Source: Escarpia spicata (taxonomy: Eukaryota > Annelida > Polychaeta > Sabellida > Siboglinidae). From it: DNA of 64,000 bases. This document shows positions 1 to 12,145 of this stretch, piece after piece. Position 1 is the first letter of the stretch, and each line of letters starts with the position of its first letter. The stretch covers positions 46,800,314 to 46,864,313 of the forward strand of contig OZ023218.1 of NCBI GenBank assembly GCA_963995525.1. Reading direction: 5' to 3'. The notes under the pieces are model-generated. The model was not told where the DNA came from, searched no databases, and worked only from the letters and a program-made list of their open reading frames with translations. Position numbers and translations under genes: made by a program.

Positions 1-1311
1 CACGGTGTTGGAGTCTTCATTGCAATAAGAAATACCATTGTAGCCCCACTCCAACACAATCTTTCTTCTGATGCAAAAATTCTATGGGTCAAACTTCAAT
101 TCACTAATAGTAAACCGCTACACATAGGAGCCTTCTATTGACCACCATACAGTGGTGAAGACATGCTAGGCCATCTAAAATCAGCACTATCAAAGCTACA
201 ACAAACTTGTGCCACTAACACCCTTCCAAGTATTCTTCTTGGGGGCGACTTCAACCTCCCCAGCATAAACTGGTCAAATAATTCCTTCAAGACATTTCCC
301 CAGTTTGTAGAGGGCACCGATGATAAGATGATAGACATTACAAACGATTTCACTCTTACATAACATGCCCATAAACTCACACTAGGAAACAACTTCCTAT
401 TCTCTAAAAATCCTGACATGGTTCAAAACGTAACGATTGTCCCAGGGATGAGTGACCATGACTTTGTTCTTGCCAACATAAACACCAAACTAAAGGCTAA
501 CAAAAAGAAAACAAGACTGGTATGCCTTTCTCAAAAGGTGATTCAAACAGCATCAAGACAGACCACTCCAATTTGGCAAATGAATTCCAACAATTAGATC
601 GAAATAACACCATAGTGGAGTCAGCCTGGAATAAGTTCAGATACAAAGTACTTGCGTCTATAAATAGACACATTCCTCAAAAACGACTTTCTTGCAGAAC
701 TCAACTTCCTTGGATCAATATAACCATAAAGAAGAAAATGAAGCAAACGACTATATGATCGAGCTAGAAAAAACCCAAAACACGAACACTGGACTCGATA
801 TAGGCAGATCAGAAATGATATTAAACAGTTACTAGTAGAAGCTCATGATAACTACGTTAAGGATCTACTAGATACTAATGTACATGAGAAACCTAAACGA
901 CTCCGGTCCTACATAAGAAACTTACAACGAGACCAGATGGACGTCTCCCCTCTACAGCACCACACCTCCATCGAAACTGATAGTGTAGGGAAAGCAGAGG
1001 CTCTAAACCATCAATTCCAATCCATCTTGTCAAAATGCTCTTAAAGAGAGATAGCCCCTACTTATCTATGCCAGTTATTAACTTCTCGTGCAAAGGGATC
1101 AAGAACCTTCTTGATAAACTACAAACGCATAAAGCTCCTGGTCCAAACCGAATCCCTGTCAGAATCCTCAAGGAGTATTCTAACGAAATAGCACCAATCC
1201 TTCAATTCATTTTTAATCGCTCCTTCCACAAAGGAGTAATACCCGAGGACTGGAAGTCGGCAGACATATGCGCAATATTCAAAAAGGGGACAGAAGCCTA
1301 CCCAAAAAGTT
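1..1311 (+). mobile_element. LINE fragment: AP endonuclease plus start of reverse transcriptase, decayed
   Basis: A non-LTR retrotransposon remnant cut by the left edge. In frame 1 it reads through the endonuclease core, including the strand motif LGGDFNLPSINW near 236-272 and the MSDHDFV histidine motif near 448-468. In-frame stops fall near 139 and 361. The frame then shifts. From 1,035 the start of the reverse transcriptase appears (THKAPGPNRIPVRILKE, then GVIPEDWKSADICAIFKKG) and ends abruptly near 1,311, just before a TA/TG microsatellite. The motif order is that of APE-type LINEs (CR1/Jockey group). The 3' two thirds of the reverse transcriptase is missing, so the copy is inactive. Family placement below the clade level is uncertain. 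Confidence 0.8.
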
Positions 1312-1408
1312 TGACTATTGGCAAAATATTAGATCAAACTGCATAACATATTAAAACAAACACTTTGATTTAAGTACTTCAGTATCGTGTTGCTGAGCTT
1401 TCTGGATG

Positions 1409-1516
<108 letters not shown>

Positions 1517-1959
1517 AGCGAGTTTATTCAGTAAAATTATATACATGCATTACATAAATTAGAAGAAAAATGACTTATATATATATATATATAACAGAGG
1601 GTAGCACATAAAAGCACACATAGTATATTTACTTTTTTATTTCCAATGTGGTCCTTAGAAAATAGTGAATAAGAAAATATACTAAAAAACAGTAAAAATA
1701 TATAGATAAATAGTACGATTTTTTTAAATATTATTATATGTAAAAAAAACAGCAAAATTTAAAATAAAATAAATAAATAAATATTATGCATTCATACTAT
1801 TAAGACGCAACGTAAAGACAGAGTTCATGAGCCACCAATCTACTATATAAAAGGATCGTCACCTTTTTTCTAAAACTAATTTTAGATCGACATTGTTTTG
1901 TTTCGATTGGCTAGTTGTTCCAGTGGCATATGCCTGTATAAAGGAAAGAAGTGTGTCCT

Positions 1960-3435
1960 TAACCCTACAAGCCGAATCACAGTACTGAAACTGCACTGGT
2001 GCGTATCCAGAATGATATCCTGATGACCCTGGACAACAAGAGTGGTGTCGTGTTGATTCTACTTGATCTATCAGCGGCCTTTGACACTGTAGTTCATACG
2101 CTGCTGTTGGCTTGCATGAAGAGCGCGGGTGTCATCGACGTCGCGCATCAGCGGTTTGAGTCATAATTGATTTCGAGGACTCAGACTGTCTGTCTAGGCC
2201 AGACCAAGTCAGACCCGTCGGTGCTGCTACAGGGAGTGCCACAGAGGTCTGTTCTTGGCCCGGTTTTGTTTACACTCTACACGGGACCCATTGGGCAGAT
2301 AGTTAGGCGGCACCGACTTGACTTCCATCTCTTTGCCGATGATTCTCAATTGTATGTCTCATTTAAGATCAAGGACACTACCGATGAGACCGCTGCACTG
2401 GCACGCATCCAAGCATGTGTTGGAGAACTGAAAGCATATGGATGACTCATCATCGTCATCAGCTGAAATACAACAAGACTGAAGGACTTGTGATCACCAC
2501 ACTAAGCTCGGCCCGCAAGCACAGCCTGACTGATGTCGTCATCGGCGACAGCATCCTCAAGCCTACTACCGTCGTTCGCAACATTGGAGTGATGTTTGAC
2601 AGTGAGCTCAGCGTGAAATCGCAAGTGTCGAAACTGTGCCAGGTAGCATACATACATTCATCTACATCGAATTCGTTCCATTGGAGATTGCTTGACACAA
2701 CATGCCGCTGAACGCCTGGTTCACTCCCTCGTACGGTGTACCTGATCAGGTACTGGACAAGCTGCAGAGAGTCCAGAATGTGGCAGTTCGCGTTGTGGTC
2801 AAAGCCAGTCGCTATAATCACATCATAGAGACTCCATTGGCTACCCGTCCGGTACCGTATCGAGCACAAGGTCATACTGATGACGTTCAAAGCCCTTCAT
2901 CTGCATGCGCCGAGCTACATCACAGACCTGCTCCAGTTCTACCAACCAGCCCAGCAGAACGTTGCGATCGTCAACAGATTCGCTACTGAGTGTACGCAGT
3001 ACGGTGATCGTGCCTTCTCCATCGCTGCTCCTCGCCTGTGGAACAATCTTCCCCACGATATGCACAAATGTGACTCTTTACACCACTTCAAAAGACTCCT
3101 AAAGACTTACCTGTTCAAACAAGCCTTCGACTGCTGAACTTTCACAGTCGTTTGGTGGTGTCGCTCGATTGGACTTTTTAATTATTATTTATTTATTTAT
3201 GTATTCTATGCTATGTTTTTATGATCTTAAATTTATAGTGCTGTGTTTTGTTTTTATAAGTTTCTTAATGATAATTTGATTGCACATTTGGTGCCACATT
3301 TTTATGATCTTCGATTTTTTGGTGCTGTTTTTTATGCTTATAAAATCTCGACGTTTTTACTCTTTTTGTCTCAGCGCCTTCGAACAGCGTAACCTGGAGT
3401 CACGGCGCTTTATAAATGCTCTAATTATTATTATT
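1960..3435 (+). mobile_element. CR1/L2-like LINE, 5'-truncated inside the reverse transcriptase, 3' end complete
   Basis: The element begins inside the reverse transcriptase (YKPNHSTETALVRIQND, then LLDLSAAFDTV). It continues through GVPQRSVLGPVLF and the catalytic box FADDSQLY near 2,330-2,356, then the thumb and C-terminal region ending RLWNNLPHDM...LFKQAFDC with a stop near 3,135. Frame changes near 2,165, 2,440 and 2,700 and several stops show decay. The 3' untranslated part ends in GGCGCTTTATAAATGC followed by an ATT repeat at about 3,405-3,437, a tail style typical of CR1-like elements. The 5' truncation is the usual outcome of incomplete target-primed reverse transcription. Confidence 0.85.
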
Positions 3436-3960
3436 ACTCTGGGAATAACACATGCTAATTCACTGGCTCTTGTATTGTATATAAGATGAACCATTTCAAC
3501 ATTTGCTCTTAAATATGCTGGTGCATTACCATTGATAATATTGAACATGTGACCCAACTTTAACTGTTCTGCTCTATATTCAACAGAGAGTATTCCAACG
3601 GTCTTAAATTCATTAACACCAACATGGAACCTCGGTGGAGCATTTAACATAAATCTGATCGTCTTATTCTGTGTACACTGCATTCTGCACTTTATTTTTT
3701 TCGATAATCCACTATACCAAGCTGAACATGTGTAATCAAAATGACATTGAATCAAAGCAGAGACTAGTAGTTTTTTGTTTTGATACTAAACTTTCTGGCG
3801 TTCCTGTACAAACATTTAAGTTTATTTGAAGTTTTAGAAAGGATATTAGAAGCTATAATATCACCAGAAAGGGACTGATCTAAAGTCACCCTTAGATATG
3901 TGACACTTGACTTTGATTCTATGACATTTCCATTGCATACAACATTAAGAGGCAATCAGA
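3436..3960 (-). mobile_element. LINE reverse-transcriptase C-terminal fragment, opposite strand
   Basis: Two minus-strand open segments (3,764-3,955 and 3,357-3,755) read as the downstream part of a LINE reverse transcriptase. The first has VIESKSSVTYLRVTLDQSLSG and the second HFDYTCSAWYSGLSKK, then TIRFMLNAPPRFHVGVNEF. They are joined across a frame break near 3,760. The fragment abuts the ATT tail of the plus-strand LINE, so that LINE probably inserted at or into this older copy. No catalytic core is left. The family differs from the neighbouring elements. Confidence 0.75.
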
Positions 3961-5175
3961 ATTTCTTATCTTGCATATGTGATGGGGTGCCGTTTTAACG
4001 CAAGAGGCCGCGCTGCCTCGGTCTGCCCTACGTATTGACGAAGCCTGCTTCACATGAGGTGAAAATCTATACGACAGGTAGTTCCAGTATGTGTATATGT
4101 TGTTAAAAACATTTAATAACAAGTGACTATCCCGAAAATGTGTAATAATAAACTATTACAAATTGTACTTTTTTATGTTACAGTAATTTTATTTGGCACA
4201 GTCTGTCGCAAATACGTCAATGTTAGTATTAACAATAAAACAACGGCATTGTACAAGCATCTCACCGTGAATAGATATGCGTATGCACGCAATTCTTACA
4301 GAAATCGTCACGGTAGTGCAGGTATATAAAACACGTAGTAGGGAATAGTTTATTCCTATAATTACAAACAATTACGTTGAGGACACATCCATTGACCTGT
4401 CCGGAGATTGGTTCATTTCGGCTTTACGCAAGGAATCTTGGGTAAAATTACGGTCATCTGCATAGCGCGAAATTCAATTTAAATAAGTGTGTTGGATATA
4501 GCACAGGCAACATACAAATAACTAAAATAAAAAGGTAGTCAATCACGATGTAAACAAAAAAATTTTGCTATACATTTTTCTGTTTACATTTACATTTTGA
4601 ACGCAATTCTCCCCACAATCTCCATGTTCGAGCAGTCGCGACAACTGGCTATCTTCGAACAAATCAACACCAATGTATCGTCGAACGTTCTGGTGTAGTA
4701 ATGGAAGTTTGAATTTCCTTGTATTTATTTAAAGATTGCATTCACATGGTGCCATGTGATTCACTTAGACGTTTATATAAATTTCAGTAAGTGAAAGATC
4801 GCATTACGACTTCCGACTTCCTAAAAACATATTCTTCTTGCTGTCGTGTCCCTCATACCATGACAACAGCTGACTTTAAGTAATATGCACACATTGTTTG
4901 TGCGTATTATCCTGAGACGTTACCATTAAACACTAACTCACATACACCGGCTGTAATCCATTCATAATATTATTTCTTAGCTACAAGAAATGTGGAACAT
5001 ATATTTACAGGTAACTAGGCCCTAAAGCATCTGCTTTATTCCGCCAGGGTGGGAAAGACAAACAATAACATATGACACAGCCACTTTAGCCATTGAAGGT
5101 GATACAAAATCTGGTGTTTTGTTTATACTTGTGCAGGCCCTATATATGTATGCTGTTAGAGCCGGAAACACGGCG
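3961..5175. other. Intergenic stretch, no gene seen
   Basis: AT-rich DNA with short spurious open frames only. A slightly GC-richer patch lies at about 3,980-4,070. I see no convincing exon, RNA gene or repeat here. Confidence 0.6.
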
Positions 5176-6681
5176 CTTACAAGATTTAACAAGATTGCCA
5201 TCCAGAAAATTACTCTGGATGGCAGTTGGACAAGGAAGCCTTTTGGCTTATCGAGAGTCCAATACTTTTTATCTACATGTATCCCGCCTTTTTAAGGTGT
5301 GTGTCGATTTTATTTTTAAACATATTCACGCTACTAGCACCAACACAATCAGGAGATAATCTGTTCCATTCATTTACAGTCCTTTGTGAGAATGAGAACT
5401 TTCTTATATCTAATCTACACTGCTCCTTTACTAATGTAGCTTCATGTCCTCTGGTCCTTCTATCTTTCTTAACTGAGAAAAAAATGTTTCTATCAATATT
5501 TTCATAACCATTCAATATTTTAAACACTTCTATGTGATCTCCTCTCAATCTCCTGGTCTCTAGTGTTGTTAAACCACATTCTTTCAGGCGTATTTCGTAA
5601 CTAAGATCCCTCAGATTTGGTATCATTTTAGTCGCTCTCCTCTGTACTCTTTCTAGCATATCTATGTCCTTCTTGCGATATGGCCTCCATGCTTGTATAC
5701 AATATTCTAAATGAGGCCTCACTATTGTTTTGTACAGCGGTACTATTAATTCTTTTTTCTTATACGCTATATTTCGCCTAATTAATCCAAGGATTTGATT
5801 TCCCTTTGACGCTGCAATTCCGCACTGCTCTGAAACCTTCATATCAGCACTAATGGTTAACCCTAAGTCCTTTTCTTTTACAGTAGTACTTAGAACAGTA
5901 CCCCCCATTTTATATTTTACCTCTTCATTCCCATGACCTGTGTGGAGGCATTTACATTTCCCAAAATTGAACAGCATTTGCCACTTTTCAGACCATTTGA
6001 TCAACCTATCAAGATCATCTTGTAAATGCTGTCTGTCTCCATCACTTTTAATCCTTCTAAACACTTTTGTATCATCCGCAAATTTTAACACCTTGCTTGT
6101 TATATCATCGTCCAAATCGTTGATATATATTAAGAATAATATAGGTCCTAGTACTGATCCCTGTGGTACCCCACTCAATACCGATTTCCAGTTTGAAGCC
6201 TCCCCATCAACTACTACACGTTGTCTTCTGTCATTCAGCCATTTTTCTATCCAGTTTATTATACCATTTCCTATGCCATGGGCCTTTAGCTTAAGGAGTA
6301 ATCTTTGATGTGGTACTTTGTCGAAAGCTTTTTGAAAATCTAAATAGATGATATCTACTGGTGATCCCTCATCTACCCACCTAGTGATGTCTTCCAAAAA
6401 ACATAACATATTTGTTAAGCATGACCTCGCTTTTAAAAACCCATGTTGAGATGGGTTTATGAAGTTATGTTTAACAAGAAAATCCACCATGTGATCTTTA
6501 ATTAGTCTTTCTAATAATTTGCAAATCACTGATGTTAAACTCACTGGTCTATAGTTCTCTGACTTGTTTATCGAACCTTTTTTAAATAACGGTATAATGT
6601 TTGCCTCTTTCCATTCTAAAGGAACCACTCCCTCTTCTAATGACAAATTGAAAACTGTTGCAAGCGGTGCGCTAATTTGTT
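5176..6681 (-). mobile_element. CR1-like LINE, 5'-truncated, long intact reverse-transcriptase frame
   Basis: A minus-strand open frame of 457 codons (5,273-6,646) carries most of a reverse transcriptase. In order it has EWKEANIIPLFKKG and NYRPVSLTSVICKLLERLI (fingers), IYLDFQKAFDKVPHQRLL (palm), LSGVPQGSVLGPILFLIYIN, the catalytic FADDTKVF, then YKTIVRPHLEYCIQAW and a C-terminal region ending HLKKAGYM. The 5' end is truncated at about 6,681. The 3' end near 5,176 shares its last bases (GATGGCAATCTTGTTAAATC, minus strand) with the copy at 12.1-14.2 kb. The frame is uninterrupted, so this copy is young, but it lacks endonuclease and promoter and cannot move by itself. Confidence 0.92.
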
Positions 6682-6890
6682 ACCTTCGTGTCGGGTTAGT
6701 TTGTTCACAACTACAACAAGTGTTATGGCGTCTATGTATACATTCGTGTCGGATTAGTTTGTTGACAACAAACATTGCACTCTGTACATATAAACACAGG
6801 TCCTGTTCGCCTGCCAACCACCGCCTGTAACCTCTGCACGTTGGGGGTAAACGATAGACCGGAAGAAGAAGAAGACAACCAGCGCAAGTG

Positions 6891-8030
6891 TCACGGCGTT
6901 GTGAAATCGACAGCGCTACAACACGTAAATTGTTCGGCCATGGCGTTGCGGATCGCGCGACGCGAGAAGCCGTATATGAATGGGTGTATACTGATCGTGA
7001 TGTAGGCGAGAGTGAGAAAGCCAAACTCCAGTTTCTCCAGTCGCAACACCAGCGTGTCATCGTCGATATCGCACACGAGGAAGCGTGTCACGTAGTACGG
7101 ACTCCAGCAGAGCAAGAAGGTGGCTATGACGAGCAGCGACATCCACTTGACGGTCTGTCTCTGCGACTTGAGGGCGTCGCTCGCCGGATACGACTCGACG
7201 CGGCCGACAGCCGGAAACGCGACGAACACGGCGCGGATCATCGCCATGCGCACGCGCAAGCGGGTGCGCACCGTGCCCAGGATGCGTGCGTACGACACGA
7301 TGACAGCGACGCTGGCGGCGACGAAGACACCAGTGTAGCATATGTCCCAGTATATCCGCGCGTTCACTGCCAGCATCCGGCGGAAGCACGTCTGCGTCGT
7401 CGACGTCGCGTTCCAGTAGGCGGCGTTGTCGTCGTGTGACGTCAACACCACTACTGACACGGGGATGATGGCGCCGGTGATGGCAAACACCCACGTAACG
7501 GCGATCGCGCCCGTCATGTGTTTCGGTTCGATTGGCCGACTGAACGAGTTGGCGATTCGGTTCTGCCTATTGATACTGACGGCGACGACGTTAGCGGCGC
7601 TGGCGAGGCAGGCGAACGACGTCGCCGCCTCGTGCGCCAAACACAAGGCTGTCGTCTGGTGGCCACTTCCGGTTATGACAAGGATGAACGTGAGCGGTAT
7701 GGCGGTGGCGCAAATGAACAGATCGGCAAAGTTGAGATTTCTCACGAATACGTTATCAATGGCGCTCACAAGTTGGCGGTTCGTGTAGTGTACGGCCAAG
7801 ATAGCCGTATTGCCCAGCAGACCAGAGACGCCGAGCACGAAGAGGGCCGTAGAGACAATGGCGACGAACCATGTCCCATAGTAAGGTTCATCCTGCACCA
7901 TCTTGCCGCCGTCTACGTCCGTGTCATTCGCAGCCGCTTCCGCTCCTCTTCCGTTAAACAAACAAGAATACGCATTGCGTCGGAATCGCGATTTATAGTT
8001 GAGCAACCGACCCCACGTGGACCCGCGCAA
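6891..8030 (-). CDS. Rhodopsin-class GPCR, GPR22-like
   Basis: A single uninterrupted frame of 379 codons. Seven hydrophobic segments carry class A landmarks: GLLGNTAIL in TM1, NLNFADLFICATAIPLTF in TM2, a cysteine before TM3 paired with TQTCF in loop 2, CWSPYY in TM6 and HPFIYGF in TM7 in place of NPxxY. The TM3 end reads SINRQNR, so the usual DRY is NRQ: arginine kept, acid and tyrosine lost. Sequons NDT (N terminus) and NAT (loop 2) and a CC pair near the C terminus fit glycosylation and palmitoylation. TM2, TM3, TM6 and TM7 agree best with what I remember of vertebrate GPR22, an orphan receptor; other peptide-type receptors are possible. M1 is used, with M44 (MVQDEPYYGTW) as an alternative start. 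The gene is far richer in G+C than its surroundings. Confidence 0.88.
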   Translation of the reverse strand: MRGSTWGRLLNYKSRFRRNAYSCLFNGRGAEAAANDTDVDGGKMVQDEPYYGTWFVAIVSTALFVLGVSGLLGNTAILAVHYTNRQLVSAIDNVFVRNLNFADLFICATAIPLTFILVITGSGHQTTALCLAHEAATSFACLASAANVVAVSINRQNRIANSFSRPIEPKHMTGAIAVTWVFAITGAIIPVSVVVLTSHDDNAAYWNATSTTQTCFRRMLAVNARIYWDICYTGVFVAASVAVIVSYARILGTVRTRLRVRMAMIRAVFVAFPAVGRVESYPASDALKSQRQTVKWMSLLVIATFLLCWSPYYVTRFLVCDIDDDTLVLRLEKLEFGFLTLAYITISIHPFIYGFSRRAIRNAMAEQFTCCSAVDFTTP

Positions 8031-9700
8031 CGCAGAGGTGTGGCTATGACTGCCACCGAGCTATTGTCCACGTAATGAGAACTATGTATACATGCCAGTG
8101 TGAAAGTTCCACACTGCCGGCATTGCTCGAGGGCAACGGCAGTAATTAACGCCAGGCTGCTCTGCTACAGCTGAATAATATTCATCTCCACGTAGGAATG
8201 ATGAACAATGCCGATAGTTTTCCCTCTGCATATATATATATATGTGGCTGCAAGACATAGGCACCTCATTATGAATTGACTTGCTGCCTCACCCAGCACG
8301 AAGAAACAATCAGTGATAATCCTTTCTGGAATCGTAGACGGCGCAGCCACAAAGACACATAGCATCCTGCGAAAGCACACCTTCTGTATAATTGCTTGCC
8401 TCAGTTCTTAACCTGAATGCGTAAAGGCCAAGCGCGACTGCTTTAAACAAAACCAATCTGACGACTAGAATATGAATATTATCCAGTGTTAATCAAACAG
8501 CGAACAAGGATCAGCGCGTCTGTTAATGTCGGTCTTCCCTATTGTTTGACATCGTCTTACATTCAACATATTGACACATGATAATACTAGCTTTCACCAA
8601 TGCCCCACACTAACCTAATATTTTCCCAATTAACCTTCTTCGTCTTCTTCAACTTATTCTTCCTCTTCTTCATATTCTTCTTACTGTTTCTCTTTTCATC
8701 CTCTTCTTCTTTATGTTCGTGTTCTTTTTCCTATTCTTCTTCATCCTCTTCTACATGTTCCTCTTCTTTTTCTTTTCGTTATTATCTTCGACTTCCAATA
8801 CGTCTCTCTTATCTCTGCTTAGACCTGTGGAATCAATAGAGTCAAGTTGAGTTGGTATGGAGCGGTGCGAACTGTAACAATTGCTGAGAGAGTTCGATGT
8901 ATAATTTTACCATGTTACATGCATGTTGCTAATTAGAATTATTTTGTGTAATACTTGGAATCTCGTGTGAATTTTATATTTCCGTGATGTTGTAAATGTT
9001 TGGTTTAGGGAACCCACGAGCTACGTAGCGATGTGTGTTTTCTTCTTTCCCTCCACCTTCCCCTTGTCGTCTTCTTCTTATTCCGCTTCCTCGTGTGAGG
9101 TCATTGGTCGTACAGCACTCTTAAGGCACACTTGAGGTATGTTAATGTGTGACAACACACCCGCTGCCAGTGTGTCACCGAAATGGTGTCCTTTGTAATA
9201 GTTGTATGGTGGCGTATTTTATGTTACTATAATAATTACATTATTCATCAAGTGAGCGAAAAGTATCAAATATGGCTGTTTTGCCAATACAATTTCTTCA
9301 TTAGTGCCGACTGTAGAGGTTACGGTGATTGTTTCGCTCCTAAGCTTAGCCTTATTATTGGAGTATGTCACCTATGCTGGGTGTCATGGCCATCTTGGAC
9401 TTAACTCATTTTGAAAGCGCTCTTAACTTTTCAGAATGAGCTGTTTATCTTAGTGACATGATCCACTGTAGATTGTTATATTACAAGCGACGATAGTCTT
9501 TTATGCAACTATAGATAACACGTTCGTTGGTGGTGACAATATCGCCTCGTCTAGTCGTAACGTTTACTTACGGATAGTTCTTTGCTGCCGCTTGCCTTTG
9601 GGCGACGTTGGTTTAGCAATGTGCGCGAAAACAAAAAACTTTGACGCTACAAAAAGGAAAGATGGCTTAAAATATTAAATGCATTCCAAGGACTGGTGAG
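8031..9700. other. Non-genic stretch with a CTT/TTC-rich tract
   Basis: No exon is recognised. It holds a short TA run near 8,230 and a pyrimidine-rich (TTC/CTT) low-complexity tract at about 8,625-8,800, which opens a spurious Ser/Phe-rich frame. The first few hundred bases lie upstream of the minus-strand GPCR start and could contain its promoter, but no motif is convincing. Confidence 0.6.
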
Positions 9701-9808
9701 GTGTACTACTGTGTAGCCTTTCTCTTAATACTTAACGTAAATTCTTTGTTTTCTTTGTTTCTCGCTGTGTTCATAGAAGAAACGCTACGTTTTACTTCTT
9801 TTTTCCAG

Positions 9809-11547
9809 CATACAACTGCCTCAGTGTGTTATCTGCATGTCGATTCTGTCAGCGGAATCGATGAAACCAAGCAAACTGGAACGGCACATAAAAGACACCA
9901 TTCTGAACTGGCGAACAGAAACATCGCATTCTTCATGCTGAAAGAAGAGAACGTAAAAAGGTAAAGGCTGAACGCCTCTGGTGCTTTTCACATCACCAAT
10001 CAGTCGGCGCTGAAAGCAAGCTATGGGTTTGTCTTCTTCTTGTGCAAAAAAAGAAACCACACACGACTGTAGAAAAACTCGTCATTTCGGCTGCCAAAAT
10101 GATGGTTCGCAACATGCTTGGCGACCGAGAAGCTCGGTTGTTGGGGCAAGTCCAACTGAGTAATTCCACAGTCAGCAGACGCATAACGGATATGGTTGAG
10201 GATATCAATGAGCAGGTGGTCGAGGAGATTCGAGCTGCAGAAGCATGGAGCTTTCAACTCGACGAGAGCACATACATTACCTCTGTTGAACAACTGATTG
10301 CATTCGTTCGATATCCGCATAAGAATGTCATGAAAGTGGAGTTTTTGTTTTGCTTACCCATTGAGGGGTACACCTGTGCAGCCGAAATTTTTTGGAATGT
10401 GCAAGTTTTGGTAATCAACATGAATTGCCATGGGAGAAGCTATATGGCGTAACAACACATGGTGCGCCAGCGATAATGGGTGCCACATCACGATTTCAAG
10501 TGTTACTGCGCAGCATTGCTCCAAATGTCACTGGTCTGCACTGCATTTTGCACCGAGAAGGTCTTGCAGCGAGAACTTTACCTGATGATCTCAAGACAGT
10601 TTTGAACATGACTGTGAATACAACGAACTACCTCAAGGCGAATGCCTTAAGATCGCGTCTGTTTACTCTGTGCCAGAATATGGGGGTTGAATATGCAATG
10701 CTTCTCCTCGACACGGCAGTACGCTGGCTTACTAGAGGCAAAGTTCTTGACCGCATTTTCGCGCTCCCAACTGACGTAGCTTAATTCCTGGGGGAGCAGA
10801 AGAAGAGGGAGTTGCTTCCGAACTTCAAGAGTGTGACGCGGTTGCTGAAGTTAGCGTATTTGGTGGACATTTTTGGCAGACTCAACGCATTGAATACGTC
10901 GCTGCAGGAACGAGAGATGACCATCATCGAGGCAACAACGATAATTCATGATTTCAAGGTCAAACCTGATCTTTGGGTCACGAAAGTGGAGATGTCCCGT
11001 TTTGATGTCTTCCTTAAACTGGCACAGTTTGCAGAAGAGTCCGAGCTGGATCTCAGCGAGATGAAGAACACGATTTGTGCACACTTGCTCAAACTACAAA
11101 TGGAACTGGACTGATACTTTCCAGTTGTCCCCGGGTTTCAAAAACTCGTTTCTCTGATTCAAAACCCATTTCTGTGTCAAATTTACGCTGTGGATTACGA
11201 CAACGTCTAAGAAGAGGTCATGGAGTTACGCCGTTATGGATATGCCAAAATGCTGCACGAATCTATGAATCTGATCGATTTTTGGCATAAGATGGAAAGA
11301 CAAATATCCGGAAATTTACAAAGTAGCAAAGCAAGTGCTAGTGATGTTCCCAACCCCAACTAGCTACCTCTGTGAACTTGCTTTCTCAAGCTTAGTAGTG
11401 ATCAAAACCAAAGCGAGAAACAGGCTGGTCGATGTTGAGGGTGAGCTGCGATGCTCGCTGAGTAAGACCAAACCCCGTATCGACAAGTTGTGCGCAACAA
11501 CGAAATTACAATTGCATCAATTCTTGGGTATGTTTTCAACCGTGTGA
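9809..11547 (+). pseudogene. hAT-type transposase (ZBED5/SCAND3-like), inactivated
   Basis: Reassembled over several frame breaks, this reads as a BED-finger hAT transposase like those domesticated as ZBED5, SCAND3 and FAM200. The BED finger is at 9,820-9,960 (CVICMSILSAESMKPSKLER, then ELANRNIAFFMLKEENVKR after a shift). KPHTTVEKLVISAAK follows at 10,050, then AWSFQLDESTYI, LHCILHREGLAARTL (10,537-10,581) and VRWLTRGKVLDRIF (about 10,720). The C-terminal hATC dimerisation segment YLCELAFSSLVVIKTKARNR lies at 11,353-11,412. At least four frameshifts or stops (near 9,890, 10,035, 10,400, 10,784 and 11,114) kill it. The sequence just before the BED finger looks like a splice acceptor (ttttccag). 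Beyond the frame, a GGGGGTCGCTG stretch and TTGAGAAATGATGCTCTAG near 11,624 resemble Charlie-type hAT termini. I could not find the matching 5' end. Confidence 0.85.
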
Positions 11548-11639
11548 ATGGTAGGGGGTCGCTGTGACTAACGACCACGACGAGGGGGTCGCTGAATATA
11601 TCCGGTTGAGAAATGATGCTCTAGATCGTTTCCCTTCGT

Positions 11640-12145
11640 AAGCTCTCCAGGTTGTGATACGCGATGTCCATTGGTTATCTTGTAGTCTGCTAATGTGCCA
11701 TGCACAGGTCAACTTCTGTCTTCTGATTTGTTCTATCACGTCTATAACCTTTGTCTTCTCTCTTACCCAGATGTTTGTTTTTCTCTCTCAATAACATACT
11801 TGGAAAATCCGTCTACTTTCGAACGAAAGGAAGACGTTTTGAGTAACATTTATCACTGGCGTCGGAACGAAATTAATATTGGGTGGGCTGAACCGGAACT
11901 TCAGCAAGACCCCGCTGTTGGATCACGACATCTGAACACTAGTAGATACTATCTCACATTAACGTTACCACAATCAATATAAATGTAAGTACTAACCGAA
12001 CAAACCCAACTTACATTAACTGATATTGGGTAACTTTATGTGATTTGTACTAAATATAATTAACACTGAACATTGTACAATGTACTGTAATATTGGTAAT
12101 ATATCATGACACAGTGACAGTAGTTATTGCATATAATGTATAATA
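11640..12145. other. Short intergenic stretch, no gene seen
   Basis: AT-rich, with no recognisable motif or repeat. It separates the hAT pseudogene from the 3' end of the next LINE. Confidence 0.55.

Noticed and set aside
6888..8075. Overlapping plus-strand and alternative minus-strand frames of 120-185 codons
   Set aside because: They are shadows of the GPCR in GC-rich DNA, where stops are rare. Only the minus frame 6,891-8,030 has the seven-helix pattern.
8600..8839. 79-codon hydrophobic/Ser-rich frame resembling a membrane protein
   Set aside because: It arises from a TTC/CTT low-complexity tract, with no homologous pattern or exon signal.
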